Source: Pseudaestuariivita sp. (GTDB lineage: Bacteria; Pseudomonadota; Alphaproteobacteria; Rhodobacterales; Rhodobacteraceae). From it: a stretch of DNA of 25,776 nucleotides. A program made the translations under genes and the position numbers. A model generated the notes under the pieces. The model searched no databases. It was not told the DNA's origin and was given only the letters and a program-made list of their open reading frames with translations. Of the stretch, positions 7,425 through 16,057 are shown piece by piece. The stretch's first letter is position 1; every line of letters starts with the position of its first letter. The stretch lies in contig JAHDCH010000006.1 of NCBI GenBank assembly GCA_020629995.1, forward strand, positions 1 through 25,776, in the 5' to 3' direction.

Positions 7425-8381
7425 TCAATCGGCGGGAATATGGGGCGTGACGGTTGCCAGGTTCGGAACTTGGCCCAAAGGGATGCGGGCGCCGAAATGC
7501 TGCAAGACGGTTGCAGACATGACCTGACCCGATGCGATCGCATGCACGGGTGCGCGGCCCTCGAGGCGCGCGGCAAGGTAGCCTGCGTTGAAGGCATCTC
7601 CTGCTCCGGAAGTGTCACTGATGCGGGCGACAGGCGTGCAGGGGGCTTGGGCAAGTCTCTCGCCATCCCACACCGTTATGGCTCCAGCGCCATTCTTGAC
7701 GACAATTTCCGCAACCTGTTCCGCGCGCAGCCGTTCCACCGTCTCGAAGGGTGATCTGTCGCCCCACAGGGATGCTTCGTCGTCAAAGCTGGGCAATGCG
7801 ATGTCGGTCACGGCCAGCATGGACTGAATGGCCTCGCGCGCCGCATCAGACGATGGCCAGAGCCTTGGGCGAACATTCGGATCAAAGGAAACAAGTGCGC
7901 CCTGCCTGCGCGCAAGCGCCAGCGTCGAGATCAGCCGTGCCTGCGCCTCGGCGTGCAGGATCGCCAGGGTGATGCCCGAGACATGGATCAAACCAGCGCC
8001 TTGCAGGGACCGCGCCAGCCACGCGTCCTCATCTGCCAACAGACGCGCGGCGGACGCGTCACGCCAGTAATGAAAGCTGCGCTCGGTCCCGTTGAGCTCG
8101 ATCATGTAAAGGCCCATCGTGCGATCAGGGACGCGGCCGACAAAGGATGCATCGAGGCCGGAGGCCTCCAAAGCGTCAACAAACGCGTCAGAGAGCGTGT
8201 CAGTGCCAACCTTCGTGACAAAGCGCACCGGCAATTCCAGGCCGGGGATCTGTGCCATGTGCCACGCGGTATTGAAGGCGTCGCCAGCAAAGCCCTGTCG
8301 ATAGGTGCCGTCACCTGTTTCGGCCAGCTCGATCATGGCCTCGCCGACAGCAACCGTCCTGTTTGACTGAAAGCGGATCAT
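7425..8381 (-). CDS. kdgK: 2-keto-3-deoxygluconate kinase (PfkB family)
   Basis: This 318-residue cytoplasmic kinase would phosphorylate 2-keto-3-deoxygluconate (KDG) to KDPG, the Entner-Doudoroff intermediate. It matches E. coli KdgK closely by eye: VGEAMIEL near the N-terminus, GFAGDAFNTA, FHYWRDASAARLL, HVSGITLAIL, RPRLWPSS, TDIALPSFDDEASLWG, then the PfkB signature DTSGAGDAFNAGYLAARL with the catalytic Asp in GAGDA at about 259-263. ATG 8381 was chosen because it forms an ATGA overlap with the upstream flavoprotein stop; a longer frame start inside that gene was rejected. It is the last gene of the - strand operon and the strongest clue that a sugar acid lies on the pathway. No KDPG aldolase or sugar-acid dehydratase is visible in the window. 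Confidence 0.85.
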   Translation of the reverse strand: MIRFQSNRTVAVGEAMIELAETGDGTYRQGFAGDAFNTAWHMAQIPGLELPVRFVTKVGTDTLSDAFVDALEASGLDASFVGRVPDRTMGLYMIELNGTERSFHYWRDASAARLLADEDAWLARSLQGAGLIHVSGITLAILHAEAQARLISTLALARRQGALVSFDPNVRPRLWPSSDAAREAIQSMLAVTDIALPSFDDEASLWGDRSPFETVERLRAEQVAEIVVKNGAGAITVWDGERLAQAPCTPVARISDTSGAGDAFNAGYLAARLEGRAPVHAIASGQVMSATVLQHFGARIPLGQVPNLATVTPHIPAD

Positions 8382-10444
8382 ACCGGTGCGGGCTTTTGAT
8401 CGTAGATGTCCCCGGTCAGCCAGGCTGGCCAATCGCGTTCAAAGAACGACCTGTCACCGTCATAGATACGATTTGGCACCTCGGAGACGATCAGGTCGCC
8501 CGCATTCATCCGCACACGCAACTGGCTGCGTTTGTCTGCGTCGCGTTCCGCGCGAAACCGCACCTCGGGCAGGGGGCCGCGCACGGACTGGGGCAGGCAT
8601 TCTCCCTGCGGGTCGCAAATGGCGCGGGCGCCCCGGCTGCCGCCACCTTGGCTGATGTAGTGATCCAGGGCTGTCAGCACGGCCTCGGAGGCCAACGCCA
8701 TGTGGTGCCATTGCAAAGCGCGGGCCAGCTCGTTCGGGCGCGAAATCTGCAAGCCATGTTCTTGGATACGCGCGTTCAAGCCTTGGGCCTCCTGCAAGGC
8801 CGCGCGCACATCACGGGCTGTGCACAAGATGCCCGCGTGGTCGCTCATCCTGGCCTGGACCTCGGCGCGGATTTTCTTCCATGACAGGCCACCGTCACCA
8901 CGTACAAGATCCATTATCCGGGATACGGCGGCTGCGCCTGTCGTCGACAGATCAGCCGGTGACGGCGTCAAGGCTGCGCCCGATGCACCGATATGCTCGG
9001 CCACGCGCGTGCCAAATACCTGCCCCGCGTTCAGCGCAGACCCGCCGGGCCGCGTCGCTCCATGTGTGCCCGCCGCTTCGCCCACCGCGTAGATGCCGGG
9101 GGTGGTGGTCCGGCCCCAGGTATCAACCGCAATTCCGCCGTTCATGTGCTGGTTGTTGACGGCAAATTCGAGGGGGGCTGCCGTGATATCAACCTTGTAG
9201 CGTTTGTAGAGTTCGATCGCGAGCGGGTTCATGCGGCGCAGGCGGTCAATGGGCAAGGTCTGATCCGCTCCTGCCTTTTGCAGATAAGCGCTCACATCCG
9301 GGTCCAGTCGATCGAGGCTGAAGGGTGCGTCGATCGCCGCCGGATTGCGATTGAAATCCATATAGACGCGACGGCCCTTCTGGCTTTCGCGGAAGATCGC
9401 CAGATCCACGAGGCTGGATTGGAAATCCAGCATCCGGCTGGCGTGGAAAGGCCATTGATAGCCTTTGCGAAAGATGTTCGAGGCCATCTCCTGGGTGGTG
9501 CGATAGTATTCGGCAAGGAAATGATGCTCGGTCCCGTCGTCATCGACGGAATAGATATGCGGGATCACCTGGACGTAGGTGCCCGACAGATTCCACGGAA
9601 ACCCTTCGCGGCGGGTGCCGATGCCGAACTGGCTTTCGGTGATGTTCGCCAGCTCGAGCCCCGCCTCGAGCGCCAGCCCCAGAGTGCCGAAGCATCCGTT
9701 CGGGAAGACGCTGTCGCGGTACATCTCGCCGGGGCCACCGGCGGCAAAGACCAGGGCGGAGCACGGAAACAGAGCGAGGCCGTAGGGGTTGGTGTCCGAG
9801 CCGGTTCTGGGCCGGATGGCGAGAACACCCGCGACGCGATCTGCGTCTTTCAAAACCTTGATTGCAGTTGTGTGGTTAAAGAACGGGATGTCGAGGCGGA
9901 TCGCCTCGTCGGCCAGAACCTTGACCATCAGTCGGGACGTGCGCGGCCCGCAGGACGTGGCCCGGCCAACTTCGTCGTGGTCGGTCTGATAGCGCAACGT
10001 GCCGCCCAGATGGTCCTGCGGCAAAGGCAGGCCGAGATATTGCAACGACGCCATCGCGCGCACGGACCCGACAGCCTCGATATAGGCGGTGTCTTCATCC
10101 ATCGCGCCACCGGCGCGGATTGCCTCGGCCATCGCCTGAAAATTGTCGCCCTGATCCTTGGTGTTGGCCGTGTGCAGCGTCTGCTTGTCCGAGCCGGAAC
10201 AGGCCGAGGTCCCGCCCCAGGCGCTTTGACTGATGATCGTGACGTCGACGCAGCGCCGCTTCATTTCGACGGCCGCGCGCAGGCCAGCGGCTCCGCTTCC
10301 GACAACCAGCGCACCGGTTCTGTGGATCGGCACATCAAAATCACCAAGACGCACCGTTTCGGTCATGGCCGGTTCGGGATTGAGGCGCGGCATGACCACA
10401 TCGGTCAACGCGTCCAGAATATCTTGCGGGACGGACAGGGACAT
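8378..10444 (-). CDS. Orphan FAD-dependent oxidoreductase, fumarate reductase/succinate dehydrogenase flavoprotein type
   Basis: This 688-residue protein belongs to the FAD-binding_2 group. It has the dinucleotide motif ALVVGSGAAGLRAA (45-58), then GGTSACSGSD, the second FAD/substrate region ALVFAAGG, QHMNGGIAVD (the counterpart of HYxMGGI in fumarate reductases) and THGATRPGGSALNAGQ (the counterpart of the GANRLGGNSL segment with the active-site arginine). The segment where SdhA/FrdA carry the flavin-linking His lacks an obvious equivalent, so FAD is probably non-covalent. No iron-sulfur, cytochrome or membrane-anchor gene accompanies it. ATG 10444 has an AGAGGAA ribosome-binding site and starts the conserved protein; an in-frame upstream extension overlaps the previous gene and was rejected. 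The stop overlaps kdgK. The likely role is oxidation or reduction of a pathway intermediate. Confidence 0.75.
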   Translation of the reverse strand: MSLSVPQDILDALTDVVMPRLNPEPAMTETVRLGDFDVPIHRTGALVVGSGAAGLRAAVEMKRRCVDVTIISQSAWGGTSACSGSDKQTLHTANTKDQGDNFQAMAEAIRAGGAMDEDTAYIEAVGSVRAMASLQYLGLPLPQDHLGGTLRYQTDHDEVGRATSCGPRTSRLMVKVLADEAIRLDIPFFNHTTAIKVLKDADRVAGVLAIRPRTGSDTNPYGLALFPCSALVFAAGGPGEMYRDSVFPNGCFGTLGLALEAGLELANITESQFGIGTRREGFPWNLSGTYVQVIPHIYSVDDDGTEHHFLAEYYRTTQEMASNIFRKGYQWPFHASRMLDFQSSLVDLAIFRESQKGRRVYMDFNRNPAAIDAPFSLDRLDPDVSAYLQKAGADQTLPIDRLRRMNPLAIELYKRYKVDITAAPLEFAVNNQHMNGGIAVDTWGRTTTPGIYAVGEAAGTHGATRPGGSALNAGQVFGTRVAEHIGASGAALTPSPADLSTTGAAAVSRIMDLVRGDGGLSWKKIRAEVQARMSDHAGILCTARDVRAALQEAQGLNARIQEHGLQISRPNELARALQWHHMALASEAVLTALDHYISQGGGSRGARAICDPQGECLPQSVRGPLPEVRFRAERDADKRSQLRVRMNAGDLIVSEVPNRIYDGDRSFFERDWPAWLTGDIYDQKPAPV

Positions 10445-10463
10445 GGAGGGAGCTTCCTCTGGT

Positions 10464-11630
10464 TCAGGCGATATCGACCCAGGCACGTTTGTCGGATGAC
10501 GCCATGCAGGCATCCACAATCTGACAAATGTGATGGCCGTTTTCGAAGGTCGGCCACATCGGCGTTTGCGTGGTGATGGATTTGATCACCTCGGCAATCT
10601 CGATGATCTTGCTTTCGTTGTAGCCAAGCGCAAAATTCGGCAGCGGCAGGAACGCGGCATAGGTCGGATGCTCGGGGCCGACGTCAATTTCGCGGAACCC
10701 GCGCCGCCCAATCGCGTCCTCGTTCGAATAGAACCGCAGCCGGTTCACCTCGTCGAACGTGTAGGCAAGGCTGCCCTTGGTGCCGTAGACCTCGTAGGTC
10801 TGCATGAACTTGCGGCCCGTGGCGATGCGGCTGAAATCGATCAGCCCCTTGGCTCCGTTTTCGAAGGTACACAGGATGTTGGTGCCGTCGGGGTTTGTCA
10901 CGTCGCCCCATACGGTTTTGTCCGTGACAGGCGGCGGAGCGTCTCCATATCCCAGCCCGTCCACCTTGGGACGTCTCGGCGCCGTGATGTAGCTGTCGGC
11001 GATCAGTGACCTCACCTTGCCGACCAGAAACTCCATGAAGCTGAAGACATGGCTGCCGGTGTCGCCGATGATGCCGGTCGGCGCCAGATCCCCATCCGCA
11101 CGCCACATGTAAGGGGACAGCGGATCACCGTAGATGTCGATGTGCTGGCACGCCTTGAACAGTTTGATCTCGCCGATCTCGCCTGCGTCGATGATCTCTT
11201 TCGCGCGGTCGTGGATCGGGTTGCGTGGGAAAGAATGTCCGACACGCGTGATCAGCCGCTTTTGCCGGGCAAGATCGGCCAGCTCGCGGGCCTGCGGCGC
11301 GGTGTCGGCAAGGGGTTTTTCACAATAGACGTGTTTGCCAGCCAGAAGCGCCGCCCTGGCGACGTCAAAGTGCAGGTTGTCCGGCAGGCAGATGTCGATC
11401 AGGTCGACATCGGGGTCGTTCACGGCGTCCTGCCATCTGTCGAGGATCTTTGCACCGGGCGCGCGGAACGCCAGGTCTTTGGCCGCTGCCGGGTTCGTCT
11501 CGACCAGGGTTGTCACGCGGGCTGTGCCGTTCTGGGGACCAAAGAAATGAGGGAAGCTCTGGTAGGCCATCGCATGGACCTTGCCCATCCAACCCGAGGC
11601 GCCAAGCACGGCAACTCTGACTTCGCTCAT
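10464..11630 (-). CDS. Gfo/Idh/MocA-family NAD(P)-dependent oxidoreductase
   Basis: This 388-residue dehydrogenase has an N-terminal Rossmann fold (VRVAVLGASGWMGKVHA, residues 4-20), DICLPDNLHFDVARAALLAGKHVYCEKP around 73-100 with the conserved EKP lysine, and GDTGSHVFSFMEFL with the family's catalytic-type histidine. The C-terminal domain supplies substrate specificity. Members oxidise or reduce sugars, inositols, amino sugars or 3-keto-glycosides with NAD(P). The start ATG 11630 follows an AAAGGAC ribosome-binding site. It lies 16 bases after the LacI gene and 19 bases before the flavoprotein. Together with kdgK it supports a carbohydrate-like intermediate; the exact substrate is not predictable. 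Confidence 0.87.
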   Translation of the reverse strand: MSEVRVAVLGASGWMGKVHAMAYQSFPHFFGPQNGTARVTTLVETNPAAAKDLAFRAPGAKILDRWQDAVNDPDVDLIDICLPDNLHFDVARAALLAGKHVYCEKPLADTAPQARELADLARQKRLITRVGHSFPRNPIHDRAKEIIDAGEIGEIKLFKACQHIDIYGDPLSPYMWRADGDLAPTGIIGDTGSHVFSFMEFLVGKVRSLIADSYITAPRRPKVDGLGYGDAPPPVTDKTVWGDVTNPDGTNILCTFENGAKGLIDFSRIATGRKFMQTYEVYGTKGSLAYTFDEVNRLRFYSNEDAIGRRGFREIDVGPEHPTYAAFLPLPNFALGYNESKIIEIAEVIKSITTQTPMWPTFENGHHICQIVDACMASSDKRAWVDIA

Positions 11631-11646
11631 TTCATTGTCCTTTCGT

Positions 11647-12651
11647 TCAGTCTTTGCTGGATGCGCGGATCACCAACCGCACCGGGCTGCGGGCCTCGGG
11701 GGGCGGGGCGACGCCATCCTTGATCCAGGCCACGATCTGCCGCGCGGCCGAGGCGGCGAAATCGGGAATATTGCAGCTGACAGTTGTCAGTGGCGGATAG
11801 CTGTCCTGTCCGTCTTCGATGTCATCGAACCCGACCACGCGAAGCTCGGGCCCGGCCTTGATCCCGAGGTCCGGACATGCGGCAAGGACGCCAAGCGCAA
11901 CAAGGTCATTAAAGCAGATCACCCCATCCACATCGGGATGCTCTGCGTGCAGAAGCGCGGCCATGGTCTTGCCAAAGGCCCGGGTCGATTGTCCGGTCAG
12001 AATGAGCGGATCAAGCCCGCGTTCCTTAAGGACAGACAGATAGCCGGCCATACGTGCACGGGTTACGGGGCGTCCTTCCAGCCCGCCAAGAAAGGCGATC
12101 CTGCGGCATCCCTGTTCCAGCAGATGCTCGGCGGCCAGGCGGCCGCCCGTCAGGTAATCGGGTGCAAGCAAGGGAAATGTCCCGCCGTCCCGTTCCAGCG
12201 TCCGGAAGACCTGCATCGTGGGTGTGTTCGCGGCATCCAGCACGGCCAGGGTTGAGGCTTCGTCACCGTAAGCGGGCGAGATGATGAAGCCCGACACCCC
12301 GTGTTCGACCAGGGACGAGATCATCTGACTTTGCAAGTCCGGGTCTTCATCGGTGTTGGCGAGAACCGTCGCAAATCCCGCTTTGGCGAGTTCCATCTGA
12401 AAGAGCGCCGCGAATTCCGTGAAGAACGGGTTGCGCAGGTCGTTGATCACCAGCCCGATCAAACCCGACGTGGAAGACCGCAGGGTCGCCGCCGAGCGGT
12501 TGTAGACATAGCCGATATCCACCATCGCCTTGCGGACCGATTTGCGTGTTTCATCCTTGACCGACGTTGCCCCTTGCAAGACGAGACTGACGGTGGATTT
12601 CGACACGCCGGCCTGTTTGGCGACGTCGAGGATGGTGGGGCGGCTTTTCAT
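11647..12651 (-). CDS. LacI-family transcriptional regulator
   Basis: This 334-residue regulator has a typical LacI helix-turn-helix (PTILDVAKQAGVSKSTVS, residues 5-22), hinge helix (NRSAATLRSS near 51-60) and a periplasmic-binding-protein-like effector domain (VINDLRNPFFTEF onward). It probably represses its own operon and releases DNA when a pathway sugar or sugar acid binds. It has AAGGAGA upstream of ATG 12651 and lies inside the operon, 24 bases after the Dabb gene and 16 bases before the Gfo/Idh gene. LacI proteins prefer palindromes with a central CG. The candidate sites in this window are TGAAGCGTTTCA at 21716-21727 and the twin TGGAACGTTCCA at 25637-25670; the pairing is inference. 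Confidence 0.9.
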   Translation of the reverse strand: MKSRPTILDVAKQAGVSKSTVSLVLQGATSVKDETRKSVRKAMVDIGYVYNRSAATLRSSTSGLIGLVINDLRNPFFTEFAALFQMELAKAGFATVLANTDEDPDLQSQMISSLVEHGVSGFIISPAYGDEASTLAVLDAANTPTMQVFRTLERDGGTFPLLAPDYLTGGRLAAEHLLEQGCRRIAFLGGLEGRPVTRARMAGYLSVLKERGLDPLILTGQSTRAFGKTMAALLHAEHPDVDGVICFNDLVALGVLAACPDLGIKAGPELRVVGFDDIEDGQDSYPPLTTVSCNIPDFAASAARQIVAWIKDGVAPPPEARSPVRLVIRASSKD

Positions 12652-12675
12652 GTGCTGGTCTCCTTTGGCCCCTTT

Positions 12676-12984
12676 CTATACGTCGAGGTCGAGAACCAGA
12701 ATGCCGTCGATGCCGCCGGCGGCATGCGCCACAAGCTGGCCGCCCAGGGCCTTGTGTTCGTCGTTGTCGGCATAGGCTTGCAGCGCCGCCCAATCGTCAA
12801 AATCGATGACAAAGCCGTGCATGTAGCCACGTTCGATCTGTTCCGGGCTTTCGGACCGCCCGCCAGTGAAATGTGCCGCCCCGGGCAGCCTGTCCGTCAA
12901 ATCGGCCAGCCCGTCATAGATGCCCTTGATTGTGGCCTCGGGCACGTCGGGTTTGAATCTGGTCAGAACGATATGGCGGATCAT
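12676..12984 (-). CDS. Dabb (dimeric alpha-beta barrel, stress-responsive A/B barrel) domain protein
   Basis: This 102-residue protein begins MIRHIVLTRFKPDV, the usual opening of Dabb proteins, and continues with GGRSESPEQIERGYMHGFVIDFDDWAALQ-type sequence that fits the ferredoxin-like dimeric barrel. Family members include stress-induced proteins of unknown role and small-molecule enzymes such as plant olivetolic acid cyclase. Its ATG forms an ATGA overlap with the stop of the upstream GMC gene, so translation is probably coupled. Placement between oxidoreductase and regulator genes suggests an accessory enzyme (isomerase, cyclase, decarboxylase or lyase) acting on a labile intermediate. This is inference. 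Confidence 0.8.
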   Translation of the reverse strand: MIRHIVLTRFKPDVPEATIKGIYDGLADLTDRLPGAAHFTGGRSESPEQIERGYMHGFVIDFDDWAALQAYADNDEHKALGGQLVAHAAGGIDGILVLDLDV

Positions 12985-14576
12985 GTGGACAGTCCTTGAT
13001 CTTGTTTGATCATGTCGGCGGCCTTTTCGCCGATCATGATGGAGGGCGCGTTGGTGTTGGATGAGGTGACATTGGGCATGACGGACGCATCGGCCACACG
13101 CAGGCCGTCGATGCCGTTGAACTGCAGGCGCGGGTTGAGAACGGCCCCGTCGTCAACGCCCATCCGGCACGAGCCCGCGCAATGGTGCGAAGTTTTCGAA
13201 TGGACGCATATGAAGTTGAAATACTCGTCGTCCGTCCTCACATCCGGACCGGGCAGGCGCTCGGCCAGGATGTATTTGCTCAGCGCGGGTTGCGAGAGGA
13301 TCTCTTGCACCAGCTTCAATCCGCGGATCGACATTTCGCGGTCATAGGGGTCCGAAAGATAGTTCGGATCAATAAGCGGCATGTCCCTTGGGTCCGCCGA
13401 TTGCAGCCGGACTGTTCCGCGCGAGCGTGGGCGCAGGTGGCAGGCGTTGAGCGTCACACCGCCGTTTCGCATCGCCGCAACGCCCGCTTCGATACCTGTC
13501 CCCAAACCAAGGTGCAGCTGGATGTCCGGAGTTTCGGCGCTTTGATCGGCGTACCAAAAGCCCCCCGTCTCAAACAGGCTGGACGCCACAGGCCCCTTGC
13601 GGGTGAAAAGATATTGCAACCCGGCCAAAGCGCTGAGGTGCAGTTTGGCATAACGGTCATAGGTGTGCGGCCCGGTCACTTCGCATATGGCGTAGAGGTC
13701 AAGGTGGTCCTGCAAGTTCGCCCCGACGTTCGGCTGGTCATAGACCACGTCGATACCCAGCTCGGCGAGGTGGTCTGCAGGGCCGATGCCGGACAATTGC
13801 AACAGCCTGGGCGACCCGATCGCGCCCGAAGACAGAATGACTTCGCGGTCAGCGGTGATCACCGAACCGCCGATCATCTCGACCCCTGTCGCGCGACCAT
13901 GTTCGACGATGATGCGCTTGACCTGCGCTTTGGTCTGGATCGTCAGGTTCTTCCGGCCTCGCGCTGGCCCAAGAAACGCCATTGCGGCAGACGACCGGCG
14001 GGCGTTCCTTTGGGTCAGCTGGTAATAGCCGGCGCCCTCTTGTTTCTCGGCGTTGACGTCCGTGGTTTTGGGAATGCCCACTTGTCCGGCCGCGTCGATA
14101 AAGGCATCGCAGATGGGCAGGGGGGCGGCGGGCATGGACACGCCAAGTGGCCCGCCCTTTGCGTGGAAGCGGCCATTGTGAGTGTCGTTGTCCTCGGACT
14201 TTTTGAAATAGGGCAGCACATCCTCATAGCTCCACCCTTCACAGCCCATCTGACGCCAGCCGTCGTAATCCTGTGCAGCGCCGCGCGTGTAGATCTGTGC
14301 GTTGATCGCAGACCCACCCCCGATGACCTTGGCCTGAGTATAGGTGAACACCTTGTTCTGCATCGCCTTTTGCGGAACTGTCGACCATCCCCAGGATCCG
14401 ATGCCCTTGGTCATCTTGGCAAAGCCTGCGGGCAGATGAAAAAACGGATGGCGGTCGCTGCCGCCAGCTTCCAAAAGCAGCACCCGCGCGCCGGGGTCTT
14501 CGGACAGGCGGGCCGCAATGACCGATCCGGCAGAGCCACCGCCGATCACGATGAAATCATATCCTCGGCTGCTCAT
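12981..14576 (-). CDS. GMC-family flavin oxidoreductase, choline/alcohol dehydrogenase type
   Basis: This 531-residue enzyme oxidises an alcohol to an aldehyde or ketone using FAD. It has the FAD motif DFIVIGGGSAGSVIAARL (residues 7-24), the GMC signature region VIGGGSAINAQIYTRG and a second signature SSGAIGSPRLLQLSGIGP. The C-terminal catalytic pair is His465 (in HHCAGSCRMG) and Asn509 (in SNTNAPS). Length and motifs match BetA/AlkJ-like dehydrogenases, which usually pass electrons to the respiratory chain. It is not accompanied by betaine aldehyde genes of the usual bet operon, so choline is not assumed as substrate. Its start overlaps the stop of the second GMC gene (ATGA), and its own stop overlaps the Dabb start. 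Confidence 0.88.
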   Translation of the reverse strand: MSSRGYDFIVIGGGSAGSVIAARLSEDPGARVLLLEAGGSDRHPFFHLPAGFAKMTKGIGSWGWSTVPQKAMQNKVFTYTQAKVIGGGSAINAQIYTRGAAQDYDGWRQMGCEGWSYEDVLPYFKKSEDNDTHNGRFHAKGGPLGVSMPAAPLPICDAFIDAAGQVGIPKTTDVNAEKQEGAGYYQLTQRNARRSSAAMAFLGPARGRKNLTIQTKAQVKRIIVEHGRATGVEMIGGSVITADREVILSSGAIGSPRLLQLSGIGPADHLAELGIDVVYDQPNVGANLQDHLDLYAICEVTGPHTYDRYAKLHLSALAGLQYLFTRKGPVASSLFETGGFWYADQSAETPDIQLHLGLGTGIEAGVAAMRNGGVTLNACHLRPRSRGTVRLQSADPRDMPLIDPNYLSDPYDREMSIRGLKLVQEILSQPALSKYILAERLPGPDVRTDDEYFNFICVHSKTSHHCAGSCRMGVDDGAVLNPRLQFNGIDGLRVADASVMPNVTSSNTNAPSIMIGEKAADMIKQDQGLST

Positions 14577-16057
14577 GCGGCATACTCCGTCCGGGTGATG
14601 TGGCGTCCTGCCCGCAAGGCAAGCGCGGCAATGGTCAGCGCCGGGTTGACGGCGGCAGAGGTTGGCAGGACCGAGGCGTCAACAATGAACAGGTTCCGGT
14701 GATCATGGCTGCGGCAATGGCTGTCTACGACGCTTGTCTTCGGGTCATTGCCCATGCGGGCCGTGCCGCATTGATGCGACGGCGTGCGCCGATCAAACGC
14801 CCGCGACAGGACAATCGGAAACCCGACCTGCCTTAGGACACGCTTCAGCTCCTGCACCAGGTGCAGGTGCGCATCCCAGTTCGACCTTTGCCAATCCAGC
14901 TTGATCTGCCCGTTCCGAAGTGTCACCCGGCTGCCTGGCCGCGGCAGGTCTTCTGACATTGCGTAGAAATCAAAGCTTCTGGCGGCGATCCAGTGGGCGA
15001 TCCATCGTGGCAACGGTGTTGTTGCCGCAAGAATGGGCCCTGTGACCTTGCCCAGCATCTGCACATTGCCAAGCGCAGGGCGGATGTTGGACCGGTGGTA
15101 GAAATCGTTCAGCATCAGTGTCTTTTGGTAAATGCTGCGGTTCTTGCGCAGAGGGTGCAGGGCCAGCACGGCAGAGCAATTGTGGTTCATAAAGTTGCGC
15201 CCCAATTGGTCAGACCCGTTCGCCAGCCCAGTCGGGAAATTGTCATCGGCCGACCGCAAAAGAAGCGCAGCGGTCTGCACCGCGCCTGCGGCCACAACAA
15301 AGCGGGACGCGGTCAGACGCTCTCCGCTGGCGAGAACGGCAGCCGTCACCAGGCCCTTGGGGTCGCATTCAAGGCGCGTGACCTTGGCGCCGGTGCGCAA
15401 CGTCACGTTCTTGTGGGCCAGCGCTGCCGCGAGACCGCCGGTCTCGGCATCCATCTTGCCACCACAGGTGTTGGGGTAGGCATCCCAAGTGGTCTGACCG
15501 CCCGAGCGCCACGCGGCCAGATCGACCCCAAGCGGAATATGCGACGGATGCAGCCCGGCACGTTTCAGGCGCTTTCGCAGATCCGCCACATCCGGTTCAT
15601 CCGGTACGGGGGGGTGGGGGTAATCGCCGGAATGGGCCGGTTCGGTGGGATCACCCTTCATGCTGCCGCGGACCTGGTACAGCTCTTCGGCAGCCTGATA
15701 ATCCGCTTCGAGGTCCGCATAGCCAATCGGCCAGCCGGGCGTTTGGCCATCGGAATGGGACACGGCATGAAAATCGGAGGCGCGGTAGCGAATTAAGGCC
15801 GCGCCATAGAACTTTGAATTTCCGCCGACATAATAGTAGTTGCCGGGATTGAACGGTCGGTCCTGTGCGTCCAGCCAGCTTTCCTCGGGGCGGAAAACAC
15901 CATCGCCAAAAATTGCCTTCGCGTCGCGATCCAGTGCCGAAGCGCGAAGATGCGTCCCGCGCTCAAGGATCATGATCTTGCGGCCCGTGGCCGCCAGCGC
16001 CGCCGCCAGCGTGGCACCGCCCATGCCGGAACCGACGATGATGACATCGGCATCCAT
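14573..16057 (-). CDS. Second GMC-type FAD oxidoreductase (divergent, sugar/polyol-dehydrogenase-like)
   Basis: This 494-residue protein has an N-terminal FAD motif (DVIIVGSGMGGATLAAAL, residues 4-21), a flavin-contact segment NYYYVGGNSKFYGAAL and VVAAGAVQTAALLLRS. The C-terminal GMC_oxred_C pair is His428 (SHQCGTARMG) and Asn471 (AAVNPALT). It is only distantly similar to the neighbouring GMC enzyme and belongs to the shorter branch that includes sugar and polyol dehydrogenases and glycoside-oxidising enzymes. No signal peptide, cytochrome c or small subunit is visible, so the electron acceptor is unknown. Its ATG shares one base with the ATPase stop (TGATG) and its stop overlaps the next GMC start, so all three are probably co-translated. 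Confidence 0.83.
   Translation of the reverse strand: MDADVIIVGSGMGGATLAAALAATGRKIMILERGTHLRASALDRDAKAIFGDGVFRPEESWLDAQDRPFNPGNYYYVGGNSKFYGAALIRYRASDFHAVSHSDGQTPGWPIGYADLEADYQAAEELYQVRGSMKGDPTEPAHSGDYPHPPVPDEPDVADLRKRLKRAGLHPSHIPLGVDLAAWRSGGQTTWDAYPNTCGGKMDAETGGLAAALAHKNVTLRTGAKVTRLECDPKGLVTAAVLASGERLTASRFVVAAGAVQTAALLLRSADDNFPTGLANGSDQLGRNFMNHNCSAVLALHPLRKNRSIYQKTLMLNDFYHRSNIRPALGNVQMLGKVTGPILAATTPLPRWIAHWIAARSFDFYAMSEDLPRPGSRVTLRNGQIKLDWQRSNWDAHLHLVQELKRVLRQVGFPIVLSRAFDRRTPSHQCGTARMGNDPKTSVVDSHCRSHDHRNLFIVDASVLPTSAAVNPALTIAALALRAGRHITRTEYAA

Noticed and set aside
8993..10576. Long open frame on the + strand opposite the flavoprotein gene
   Set aside because: Mirror of high-GC third-position coding on the other strand; no motifs, and the - strand frame has FAD-binding signatures.
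12981..14576. Naming GMC 1 as choline dehydrogenase betA with the ALDH as betB
   Set aside because: The genes are separated by a sugar transporter and accompanied by KdgK and Gfo/Idh; no betI-type regulator is present. General GMC and ALDH motifs do not prove choline as substrate.
13182..14702. Long open frame on the + strand opposite the GMC 1 gene
   Set aside because: Fully antisense to a gene with conserved GMC motifs and coupled starts and stops.
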